DNA of 64,000 nt from Pelargonium tetragonum (taxonomy: Eukaryota; Streptophyta; Magnoliopsida; Geraniales; Geraniaceae): the NCBI GenBank assembly GCA_036897445.1, contig JAYMTL010000011.1, positions 62,001 through 126,000 on the forward strand, in the 5' to 3' direction. Position 1 is the stretch's first letter, and each line of letters starts with the position of its first letter. Below the pieces are notes generated by a model that was given only the letters and a program-made list of their open reading frames with translations, ran no database searches and had not been told where the DNA came from. Both the position numbers and the translations under genes were made by a program. Of the stretch, positions 37,416-48,100 are shown in pieces.

Positions 37416-37487
37416 ACTTTCGTCTCTCATTTGTTAGAGCATCCCCAACTGGAAATGGTACACGTGGGTTCAAGTCTTCTTGGTTCT
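37416..37487 (+). pseudogene. Decayed tRNA with correct D-to-T geometry
   Basis: GTTAGAGC (37433-37440) is followed after exactly 28 bases by the closing G of a T stem and the loop TTCAAGT (37469-37475). A three-of-four-pair D stem, TCTC with GAGC, closes an eight-base D loop. The T stem forms four of five pairs if G-T pairs are allowed. The anticodon loop would read AACTGGA, giving CTG (Gln), but base 33 is A, and the anticodon and acceptor stems largely fail. It is most likely a dead tRNA. The parent gene cannot be named with confidence. Confidence 0.45.
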
Positions 37488-37818
37488 CTTCTTCTTCCGA
37501 CTTTCACATCGTTTTCTTTGTTACTGAGTTCTTTGATTTTCTGTCTTTTTCTTCTTAAAAGTAGAAGCTTAAGATAAGTAAACTAGCTTTACCTGGAGCT
37601 ATTCTCTTAACGGAAGTTAGGGAAGAAGCTCTAGTCTTTTATCTATTCTAGTAGTTAGATATTAGAGTCTAGTAGATAGGCGTTCTTCTTTCTGAAAAGA
37701 CGGATTGTCACTTACTTAATATAATAGGAGCTTTATGAGCTAGACCTTTAGTTATTGTACTCTTATCTCTGAGTCTTCTTCGCTAGTAGTTATGGTTAGT
37801 TTGTTATAGGAGGTTTTT

Positions 37819-37836
37819 AGTTAGTGTAGTTAGTGT
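37819..37836. repeat. 9-base tandem duplication
   Basis: AGTTAGTGT occurs twice in direct succession. It lies in a T- and G-rich segment (about 37640-37900) that shares ATTTGTATTCCAGT (37882-37895) exactly with 52138-52151. Confidence 0.7.
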
Positions 37837-38503
37837 ATTGCGTTGGCATTCTAGATGGAAACTTTAGCATATTTTACTTTGATTTGTATTCCAGTGTACT
37901 GTCTTAGTCAGTAAAGGAGTATAAGGATATATAATGGAGGGAAGTCTTCTAGGGTAGGGCCTGACCTCCTCTTTTCTTCTTTTTCTCTCTTAAGCTTAGG
38001 AGCTCAAACCCCATAGAAGAGGAGACTCTGGGATAGCTTCCACCTAACTAGTTGGGATTTCTAAAACAAAACAAGGATTGCTTGGTTTCTTGCCTCCGAA
38101 TTCTTAAAGTAAGTAGTAGAGTGGTAGGGTTTCTTATTGGCCTGCTCTTAACGAGAGTCTGTTCCTTTGATTGGCAGCAAGTCAAAGAGTGATATTCCAA
38201 ACAGGTAACGAGTACCTATAGTATAAATGAAATGGCAGTCAAAAGAAGGTTTCTTACCAATCCGATAAGTACGAGCCTTCAAATCTAAACTCTAGCTAGT
38301 CAAGTGGTAGGGATTATAAGAGCTTAATGAAAAGGGTCCCAAAAGTATACAGATATACCCTTGGCGAAAGGTTTTGTAACTATAACTTTTTAGCAGGATC
38401 TTAGCTCTACTCTTTAGTTTTTTAGTGTCTTCCTGAAGAATTTGAAGCGGAGTTACTAGGTTTCCAGTTTCGGATTAAGGTGTTATTTGACGAGTTCTCG
38501 CGG

Positions 38504-38670
38504 GTAGGTCTATACCCAGGCTTTCCAGAGCTGCTGAAGGCAGGGAGTTCTAAGTCAAATTGACTAGTGGATTCTTGTTGGTTGGTAAGTAGAAAATCAA
38601 GTTTCTAAGTTTTCTACCCTAAGTTTCTTTTCATAATGAATTGAGGAAAGATTTAGGTAATGCAATTAAG
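38504..38670 (+). repeat. Repeat-family copy B
   Basis: The order is GCTGCTGAAGG, AGTTCTAAGTCAAATT (38546-38561), TTGGTTGGTAAGT (38578-38590), ATAATGAATTGA (38633-38644) and GGTAATGCAATTAAG (38656-38670). The second, third and fourth words recur exactly, in the same order, in copy C at 39974, 40014 and 40111. The offset between the two copies is 1428-1478 bases. This points to a tandem duplication of about 1.45 kb, since diverged. Confidence 0.8.
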
Positions 38671-38984
38671 AGACCGAGTATGTCTCTGGTAAAGTCATTT
38701 GATTAGGAGAGACTGGATTTTTTAAGGATATCCCTATCTTTCTGAGTCTTATATCTTAAGTGTGAATGAGACCTGTACTCTGTATGTAGCTAGCGAATTC
38801 TAGGAATCAGGGTCAAGTTCGACAAGATATAGGAGCACATCTCTCTTTTGGAAAGTCAAGCTCAGGTAATAGAAAGGTTTACTAGATTTGATCTTTTATT
38901 TGTGAAGAAGCTCCCCGGGCTAAGGTCTTAGCTTTTGAGTTTGGGATAGAAACTCTTGCTTTTATAAGGGGCGGATTTCCTCCT

Positions 38985-39281
38985 GCCAGGTCCTATCCGT
39001 TTATAGTAGGTATAGGTTTAGGGTTATAGTTTAGCTGGTTAACGAGACAGGGAATGAAGAAATGGGTAGAAAGAGAAAAGAAAGTAAAATGAGAAATTCA
39101 AATTACTAAAGAAGTCAAGCTTAATGGAAGTCATAGAAAAAGCTATCTCATTAAAGTTTGATTTTATTCGTGAGGGAGGTTTCCGGTGAGTCCTAGCTTT
39201 TTGAAAGATAAGGCCCTCTTTGTAGTTTAGTCTTAGAGGGAGTTGGGTTTTGCAATAGTAAAGTAGATTGAGAATTGTGGG
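38985..39281 (+). repeat. Repeat-family modules matching the inverted 3.4 and 41.9 kb copies
   Basis: GGTTAACGAGACAGGGA near 39038-39054, preceded by TTAGCT, is the reverse complement of 41887-41910 with one difference over about 23 bases. AAGTAGATTGAGAATTGTGGG (39261-39281) matches the reverse complement of 41941-41961 at 20 of 21. In the inverted copies these parts are about 30 bases apart and here about 200. A GATTTCCTCCTGCCAGG stretch near 38990 has partners at about 33326 and, inverted, in both C-rich blocks. It confirms that the G-rich and C-rich blocks are one family. Confidence 0.75.
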
Positions 39282-39949
39282 TATTCCTTAAAGAAGTCAA
39301 CTCGGATAGGGATATCTCTTAAAGTGTTGTGGGATTTTCTTTTTGAATCTGTATTCCTGGTTTCTTTCTTAGTGGAGTCTTTCATTCAGTAAAAGCAGTC
39401 GTATTGATGTTTGTTTCTCAATTTCTAAGTCAGTGCCCTTCGTTAGTGGAAGAAGAAAAGACTAGTTGATGTAGTAGGAGCGCAAGGTTATGGAATGAGT
39501 CTAAGCAAATGAAAGGAATTCCTAGAGTGATAGTACTTAGGCTGAGTTCTCTTTTTATCGAAAGTAAGGAGAACTTTCTAGGTTGCTTTGGGATTTGAGC
39601 CTTTTTGGAGTGCCTTTGTATATTCCAAGGAGTTCTAAACAAAGTTGGTGCGGTAGGTCAATAAGAGGAGAAAAGTCTATCTGTGAGTCAGGTCCAAGAG
39701 CAGAGCCCCGTAAAGCTCTTCAGACAAGGTATCAAGTAAAAAAATTTGTACTAAAAGAAATATAGAGTAATGAGGGTTAGACAGTAAACTAGAGATAAAA
39801 AGTACCAGTCTAGCGCTAAGTCCAAAGGGGTTTTCTAACTGGATAAAAGAAACAGGGTCCTAGAAGTGCTCTGGGATTCCCTATTAGAGATTGGGGTTTG
39901 ACTTAATTGGATTGAGTGAAAGGGTTCCTATAAACACGGCTGGCAAGTC

Positions 39950-40140
39950 TGAAGTCGTGGAAGAGTTCTCACAGTTCTAAGTCAAATTCACTAACTAGGG
40001 CTGGGACTCTTATTGGTTGGTAAGTGGAGACTCCAACTTCTGGGTAGGTTTCAGTTCTATTATTACAGGTTGACAAGGTTTCTGATTCCATAAACTAGGA
40101 CTCTTTAATATAATGAATTGAACTTAAGTGAATGCGTCTA
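39950..40140 (+). repeat. Repeat-family copy C
   Basis: This is the longest clear copy of the A/B/C module. It contains AGTTCTAAGTCAAATT (39974-39989), TTGGTTGGTAAGT (40014-40026), GGTAAGTGGAGACTCCA (40020-40036), AGGTTGACAAGG (40068-40079), ATAATGAATTGA (40111-40122) and GAATGCGT (40131-40138). It matches copy A in its middle, copy B over its first half and end, and the 8.69 kb copy in its second half, so it ties all plus-oriented members together. Confidence 0.8.
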
Positions 40141-40636
40141 GTAGTCTCCCAAAGGGAGGAATTCAAAGGTTATCCAGTCTAAAGATATAAAGAGTTTCGC
40201 AAATTGGAATTCCTTTTACATAATAGATAAGTTCCTAATGACTACGGAGATGTGGAATTCGGGGATACCAAGTATAGGCTGTCAAGTCCCAAGATATGTT
40301 CTAGGGTTTCGAGGAGTCTAATTCTCAAAAGGGGTTTGGAAGAAAGGTTTAGGTGCAGCATTCTAAAGTTTCCGGTTTGGAGTCGAAATCTAAATATCAA
40401 GTAGAACTTTTCTTAGCTATTAGATTATAAGGTGTCGAAGTTTGCACTAATAAAGAGTAAACTAGTGGTAGAGGGGCTAGCTTTCTTTATAGGGTTGAGG
40501 GTTTTTAGAAGGGTTCTTGTTGTTAAGTAGAAAGCATGGAATAACACGAAGTGCCAGGTTTTAGCTATTAAGTCATTCAATTTCAAAGGGAGGCGGGCCA
40601 TCGGAAGTGTTTTTCTACTCTTGTTCTCGTTGTAAA

Positions 40637-40657
40637 GGTAATGTAATTAATGTAATT
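40637..40657. repeat. Family word with a 9-base tandem duplication
   Basis: GGTAATGTAATTAATG at 40637-40652 is a relative of the exact 18-mer found at 8.7 and 12.1-12.4 kb. Inside and beyond it AATGTAATT is present twice in a row (40640-40657), so this copy was extended by slippage. Confidence 0.7.
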
Positions 40658-41000
40658 AAGGAAATTCATAAGCCGTGAAAGGAGCTCTAAAATGCAATCG
40701 AAATAGAAGGTCTTCCTATTTAGAAGTACGAGGAGTCTTCTAAGTCTAATCTATAAAAAGTCAAACTAATAGGGGAGTCTGGAAAGCCCCCGGAAATCCT
40801 GATTATAGGAGTTCCAACCCTCGAGAAAGTAAAGAATTGACAGTAACTCAAGTCCTTTTCCAAAATAAGACCCTTTTCGGTTTCTTGACTTGAAATTGTA
40901 GTTGAGTAGTTTTCCTGTTTCGTATATCTTTTCTTAGTCTTAGCCCCTGAGTTTTCCTGGATCGATAAATAGGAAATAGGAGGAGGTCTTAGCCTATTGT

Positions 41001-41280
41001 TTTCAATTAGCTAGTTTGATTTTTGTTGATCTCACTCCTTTTTGGTTTTTTTAGTCCCAATTATTAACAAGGAATTTTTCTTTATTTATAGGGAATAGGT
41101 ATATTATCGTTCGTGGAGGGGCCTATCCTAGCTAAGTACTTTTGAAAAGAATTTCTTGCTACTAGCCCGGGCACCCCACTTAACTTAACCCGAAAGCTAG
41201 GAAAGATATATCCATTAACCCATTTAGAACAAGCCCAAGCCAATATAGGATAAGAAAGCCCTACCATTCTACTACTTACT
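41001..41280. other. Transition between G-rich and C-rich blocks
   Basis: The plus strand changes here from G-rich (before about 41.0 kb) to C-rich (after about 41.28 kb). No repeat module or gene was recognised in the transition. It may be the inversion junction itself or an unrelated spacer. Confidence 0.4.
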
Positions 41281-42190
41281 TTCTTTATAGAATCGGGAGC
41301 CTCTTTTTCACAGCCTTTGCTAATTTATTTGTAATCCCCTCCTTATATAACTTTCCAGAGCTTCTAGAGTCAGCATTCACTGCGTTTTCTTTTTTACTCC
41401 CGAACTATAAGATATAAAATAAATATTAAAGACCTTCGACTGTCCGGATATCCAGAACCGGAAAACTAGACCCTTCATTACTTCGAAGCAAAGAATTTCC
41501 TGCAAAAACTCGTTTCAAAGGTTTACAGATCAATTCACGCAATATCAAACAAAGTTACTGCCCAAAAGTTCTAGAGTGCCCCTATCTAACCTCTTTATTT
41601 AGCACCCCAGGGTTTACAAACTTTCTTTGAGTTCCTTATCCTTTAGAGAATATCTTCCCTTCTTTTTTAACCTATTTGGAAGCCTTGTTCTGGCTCTTCT
41701 TAGCCGTACCTTAACCTGTGGAGCTTGCTTCTTCAATCTCATTATGCATCCCCACTTTGTCACTCAAACTTCCCCAGAGCTGTACCTAATTGCGTACCCT
41801 ATATAAACTACTCTGAGTCCTTTTTATTAAGAGATTCTACCTACTACCTTCTCCTCCTAACTCTCTTTCAAAATTGTTTACTAAAATCCCTGTCTCGTTA
41901 ACCGGCTAACCCCCATAAGGAATACCTGACGACAGGAAACCCCACAACTCTCAATCTACTTCTTTCTCTCTCTTGCCAAAACTTCTTAGAAACTCAATAA
42001 ACCTTCTATCTCTAACTCAAAGAACCCTATTAAGGAATGCTTGCATGCTATGTTCTCCAAAATTTGACATATGGAACTTCTTAAGTATACAGCAAGGAGA
42101 TCCTTATATTATTGTTAGTCAAATTCCCATTCAATTCTTGTGTTTTAGGAATTCAGCAAGAAACCCGCTATTTCAAATACTCTAAGATCC
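41281..42190 (-). repeat. C-rich block, inverted copy of the G-rich family
   Basis: Read on the minus strand this block holds, in order, the 3411-3531 module (41858-41972), the m1 module (41480-41527) and the GGTTCTGGATA module (41433-41462). Partners on the plus strand are at 38985-39281, 33118-33170 and 33405-33434. Because the block follows a 9.5-kb run of the same family in the opposite orientation, the two could fold on each other or recombine, but identity is low in most places. Short open frames here are unremarkable. Confidence 0.75.
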
Positions 42191-45100
42191 TTAGCTTAAG
42201 AGTGTCCCATTAATATAATTTGAAAATAATCGAGTAACTCATCCTAAATTCAATCCCATTGGAAGATTTTGGTCTGTGAAAGTTATAGTAAATTCCTTAA
42301 ACTTTTTCAGCTAATAATAAAGTGTAGTTAAGTTAAAGATTAACCCTTCATTATTAAAAAGAACTGTATACCTCGTGCAAGCTGAACGGTCTAATTAACA
42401 ACTCATAATTTTGGCATTTACTTAGCGGTTTCTCATCATACGTATGTCAATAAATAAGGGAACTACCAAGCCCGTTTATAGAAATAAGAACTCATACCCA
42501 AAACTAAGAGGAGACTATAAAACAAGCATACATTAAGTAAGAGAGTTTGAGCCCCTTTATAATTCCGGAATTGCAGGTGGTAGAATTTATGAACTCGGAA
42601 CTTTATTAAACCTATACTTAGTATGATCCCAAATGAAATAGGATTCACCCGGTTTTTATAGAAGAACGGGGCTATAAAGCTAGCTTCATCAGCTGCATAC
42701 GAGTTAGCAATTGATAATTATCCTTCCCTTATAGAAACAAAGTACGACTTCAGTGACCAGGATCCGAGTCTCGTAGATAAGGAAAAAGAGTTTGACTTTA
42801 TTTTAACAAAGGGGTTTTCTTCAAAATAAGACTTTCTTTTAAGGAATGAATTAAAAACTTTTCGGCTTCAATTTCCAAAACTGCGGCATACCCATTCTTT
42901 AGTATCTTTTTTGTTGAATTAGAAGCTAGACATAGGGAGCTTTCTTTACTTTAGAAAAACTCCCTAATTTAGCTGCCGAGTAATATATATATATTTATAG
43001 GGATGTCGTTCAAAGCTCGTTACAATAACTTACACTACTATCCATTCACAGCAAAGCTGGAGTCAAACTGTTACTATTTACGTGAATACTTAGGAATTTT
43101 TCTATAATCTATACGTTTAATACCTTGAGCACGCACTGCATACTTTATATCTGATTAAACTTTTTCATTTAGGATTCCGGGAATATTCGGTATTGTTAGC
43201 TCAAAATTTTTTAGTATTCTTATAAGAGCTTTTTACTAATTGAGTTTGAGCGGAAACTCGGGAGATTGATGAGATCCCAGTCTCTTGTCCTTATCGCAGG
43301 TTCTTCTCTTAATGTAACGACTTCTTTTTAGATTCCCCTCATAAATTACGTAACCCAAATGCTGGTGTGACCGAAAGAACAAAAACAAAAAGAAAGGACT
43401 ACCCAGCTATACCTAGAATAGTAACCATTAAAGAGAAAAAGAAGTTGAAGTTTCCCCAGGGTCCTTTAAAGGAAACGGGTACTTCCTAATGAATATGCTC
43501 TAATTATAGAGACGAGACTGCGTGGTCCTTACCTTTTTTAAAAGATTAATTAAAATCTTCCCTAAATTAGATATAGAATTCACTAACATTTTATAATGTT
43601 ACAGGTAAATCCAAAGGTAAGTAATAAAAACTTTTTAGGCAAAAATTGACATTTCTAAGGACCTACTAGCGAGTAAAATACTAAGTTAATAGAATCCAGA
43701 TCTAGCTCAGGCGACTTTGCACTAGGCTAGCAACCCCCTTTTAAGAGCTTTATCTAATAAGTTAGACATTTTTAAGATACCCCTTATTATGTATACCATT
43801 GACTTCGCGAGGGGGTCCCGATTTTGTTTCAACTTGTAGCTTATGCTTGACGTATACTGTTTGATTTGAATAGATTCATGTTAATTAAGGGTTTTTTACA
43901 TACCGATTAAGTAAAAAGGAGCCTTAACTGATTCCGAAAAAGGGGTCGAAGTACAAATAACAAATAATGAGAAAGAATTCTTACCCAAAAATCTTATTTT
44001 ATTTGAGCGGAAACACTTCATTTTAGTATAGTTACTATACGCTAAACTTCGTTTATAATTAGGAAAGCGTGAAAAAATTTTTATTTCACTTAAGGCGAAA
44101 ATAACTCTTTCTTAAAGTCTGCTTGGATTTAGCAAATTTGGCCCTAAGGACCCTTAGAGCTCCATGCTGCTATACTAACTGCTTGTTCCTATAATATCAA
44201 GAATCAAAAAGACTTTATCTAAACCTACCTACAAAATTTTAAGCAGGAGTTCGTCTAGAGCTTACGTTGAAATTCCTTTTACTCCAATATTGGATATTGT
44301 ACTGATCCTATGGACTAGTTACGGAAATACATTAATTAATAGTATTTAGTCAGTTATTGGTTGGGTGCGTATAGATCTTGATTTCATTTGTAAATTGAAA
44401 AGTTTCGCCATTTTCTTTTTATACAATATGGGTCCTGTATTTTAATCCCAAGGAAGGTCTAGTCTTATTTTCCGTATTTCTAATTTTATATATAAGGAAT
44501 AAAGACTAAAAAAAAGACATGTTAAGTTTGCAAGCTCTTGAGCTCTTATCCCAAGCGAGTTTTTCGGTTGTAAAATGCCCCAATTGAGACCCTAAGAAAT
44601 TCCCTTATAATTGGAAATTTTTAATGTAAAAGTACTTTATATCCCGATATTTGAAGGAGATTACGAGTTCTACAATCCCGTTTCTTACTTTAATCTTATT
44701 TGAACATATGACCTTTTAGCAAGACTCTTATATGGATCTACTCCTCCTAAGCCGAGCAGCCTAATTCTATTTTACCTTTCTTTTTGTTATTAAGTTCATA
44801 TTCCCGAATAAAAGAAATGTAGTATTTAATCTAAGTTTAGGCAGTTCAGGTAAAGTTTGAATGGGGTAAGCAATCCGCCACTCACTTTAGGATATTCATT
44901 TGAAAAACTTAATCCTTAGTGGCACTGTTTAAAGTAAGAATGTGAATCAACTGTTGGAGACTTTTGGACCTTACTCCTTTACGTTTAACCAAAATAGACA
45001 ATTCAAAATAAAGGCACAGGTTCAAGTCCTGAAGTTGTGTTTTTAGGGCTATACCCCTAGAGTTTAGCTAGAAACCCGTTAGAGAGCTCCCCTGTGTTTA

Positions 45101-48100
45101 AGCTTCTTTTTGAAATTCACTTGCGATCAAATATTTACAGTAGTCCTTTAGTAGGCTCTTCTGCCAGGGTTTCTTTAGTACTCATTTTTGGCACTATACT
45201 ATAAAAAAAGATGCAACGAGATTTTTCCAGTCCCAAATTACTCTTGCCTAAAATCAAAAGAAATACTAAAGTTTTTATTGTACCCCAAACTTTTCTAAGA
45301 ATATTTTCGATATTATCCCACAAGTTCAAAGCTGCGCCTAACTAGAACAAGAATGAATAGTTTACCAAAGTCTTGGTCTCAGTATTGGGCATAAAAAAGA
45401 GAAAGACAAGGGTCTAGTACTGCTTATACTGCTAACAAGAAACTCCTTCTGGCTTTACTCTTAAATTTTTTAACTTTGTTATTAGACTTTGAAGTCTCTC
45501 CTTGTTCTACAAATGAAATTCTAAACTCGGATTTAGTAAATTTACTTGAATTGAATTGGATCGGGTTCCGATCCACAATACATCGCGATAAATAGGCTAA
45601 TACCTATTAGATAAAATAAAAGAGTGTCCGACCGGTATACTTTCGTCAGAACAGAACCCTACTATACTTATAACCCCTAAGCAAAAATTTCGTGGAGTTT
45701 TTTTACTATTTTATTAAAGGCAAGGTATACAAGGAGTTTAACAAGCTTTCCTTTTCCTAGAGTAATGCCTGAGGTAGGAAAGTTGGGAGGACTTTAATCT
45801 AGAAATTCTTTTGCAGAGGCGTTGTATATTATCACGAAAAAACCTAAAAAAAAGTCTAATATAAAACTTATGTAGAAACACTCTTTCTCCCAGCTTATTG
45901 CTTATTAATACGGGTCCCTTCTTTCTTGTTCTACTTGACTTGAAAATGATATTTATCTGAGATTTTAGTAAGCGCTTTTGCATCTAAAAATCGACTAGTT
46001 AGTCCATTTTTTTGAAAGGGGCTCTCCTGACGACTTTTTAGTTTTTATTTAAATATCTTAACTTAAGTTAGTAACGAACAAACCAGGGTCGTTGTAAAAA
46101 AGAAATTTGCCAGATTAAGGTAAGATTAAAATATATATGGGAGTCCCCTGACTTTACTAGGAAGTCTTTTTAGGAAGAAATTATAAAACAGGTGACACCC
46201 GGGCTTCAATTTCCTATAAGCTTTCCTTCTTTTAGTTTCATTTGTACAAGTTCTTTCAGAGTAAGTCAATATCAGAACCCGGAAGCTCTTGTTCCAAGCT
46301 TTTTAGAATTTTTAATTACTGTGGGCTAGCCGGTTTAGCTCTTAAATCAAAAGCAGAGATAGAGGAAGATTTAAGGTGAAGGCTTTAGTACAAGTCTTGG
46401 ATCTTTCGAGTTTTTCTTGTTTAGGACAAAACCCTTATATATATATTCTTAAAGATAAGTACTACGCTAGTCTTTTTGGGTTTCAATTTAAAGTTCTCAA
46501 AAGAGAGAGTTCTCGTTTTATATCTATCTAAAATCTTTCTACCAGGCAAAGTCAATTCTATTTCCTAGAAGCCTTGGAGATTTCATGTAATAAAAGGTAT
46601 AAGTCTAGACTCAACTCAAGGGGTCTTTCAGACCCTTCCTCTGTGTGACTACCACTTGAGCACAAAAATGAGCTTCAAATACAATAAGAAAATTCAACTA
46701 ATTTACAGTCTAAAAAGGAGCCCGCGCGTTGGATTAATTCCAAACCAACCGGATTATAGAATCAAGTTAATTTAAAGGCAATTTCCCCTGAGGTGAGGGA
46801 AGTCTTGCTCTGAGGTTCTTCTTATTCCTATAAAACTCTGGTGGGCGCAGCCTTCTACAAAAAGGGTGAATTTGTTTTCTAAAGTGGGGCTTGTGATTAT
46901 TCGCTCGCATTTACTTTAGAAAGAAAAACTTACGGCCGTTGAACCCGCTGAAATCCGCAAAAGATGTATACAACTCCGAATAAACAGATTTGTAAGTATC
47001 AATAAAACCAAAAAAGGGTGGCCCGGGAAGGTAAAGTGAATAGCAATAGTTTAGGTACCGAGACTTTTTTTCCCCGATTAAGAGAGAGTGCAAGCTTTGT
47101 TATTAAAAATTTGGAGTTTGTATAAGAGCGTACTTACTAAAGGACAACCAAGAGCTCTTTTCGGAAACCCTATGTATAAAGAGACTTAAACTTGTATTGT
47201 TATTTAATCCACTTGTAGCGTAGTTTTTTAACGCCATCTTTAAGATGTAAGGGTCTCCGGGCACTTCTATTTTATTCTTAGGAAATCCTTATTGTTAATA
47301 AATTTCAGGCAATGTAACCTCTTTTTATGGAATTCAAGTGACTTTAGAGTAATTAGACTTTCCTTCTAAAGAATCCAAGTTTGTTCAGCTCTTCATTTTT
47401 TATACCCATATTGTAATATAACAAAAATGGGTTCAAATCCAGTATCTCTTTTTATAAAACTCAATTAGTATACAATACTATGAAAACCTTTGCTCCGACT
47501 TAATTAATTGAGGAGCAACTCTAACCTTTTTTTGACCCCATAAGGATTCCTAAAAAAGGGCCTCTTTGCACTCTAAGGAAACTCGACTAGGTAGGGTAGT
47601 ATGCTTAATTTATAGTCACAAAAGGAAGATTCTTTACCCATCTTATAAAGGGGCGGGTACCCAGAACTGGGTTAACATTTTGTATATAAAAAAAGTGCTC
47701 GCCTATACAGCATTTGTCAATAGGCTTTGTATTTAAAGAAAACTATATAGCAAAAAATCAAGCTTTCAAAAAGAAGATAAGGTATATGTTTTATTTCACC
47801 ATACAATTCCGGCGGGAGCTCGCAATTTGAATAGAACTTAGCAGGCTTCCTTATCAAACTTTTAAAGAGATTTTAAACTTAAAGATACTTGGCTCATTTT
47901 TGAGGATATTTTAAACATAGCGTCCTCTTTATTTTAATAGATTCATCTAGATAGTACTAAATTAGTATTACGTCATAGAATAAACTTGAGCAGGCCCCTG
48001 TTGAAAGGAGTTAACTACGAATTTAAGAAGCAAGGATGCATAGTAGAAGCGGGACAACACAGAGCTATAAAAGGATCTGAGCCTTTTTATGATAGAATAA

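Larger units (their letters stand above)
31500..41000 (+). repeat. 9.5-kb G-rich array of diverged repeat-family copies
   Basis: In this long block G exceeds C on the plus strand about 2-3.5 to 1 in most sampled lines (22 G and 6 C in both 32041-32100 and 34201-34260). The skew ends abruptly near 41.0 kb, just before an inverted, C-rich block. Within the block several sequence modules recur in the same orientation; each is listed separately. Examples of exact sharing are AGCAGGGGGTTCCTTT at 31615-31630 and 36122-36137, and AAGTCAATTCTGACT at 32851-32865 and 33297-33311. A third pair is CAAATTGGAATTCCTT, at 33972-33987 and 40192-40207. Copies are broken and well diverged, so they are old. No coding frame, terminal repeat or target duplication was found, so it cannot be assigned to a transposon class. 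Confidence 0.7.

Noticed and set aside
31500-41000. Reading the G-rich block as a transposon array
   Set aside because: Repeated modules are clear, but no ends, target duplications or coding frames were found, so only a general repeat family is claimed.
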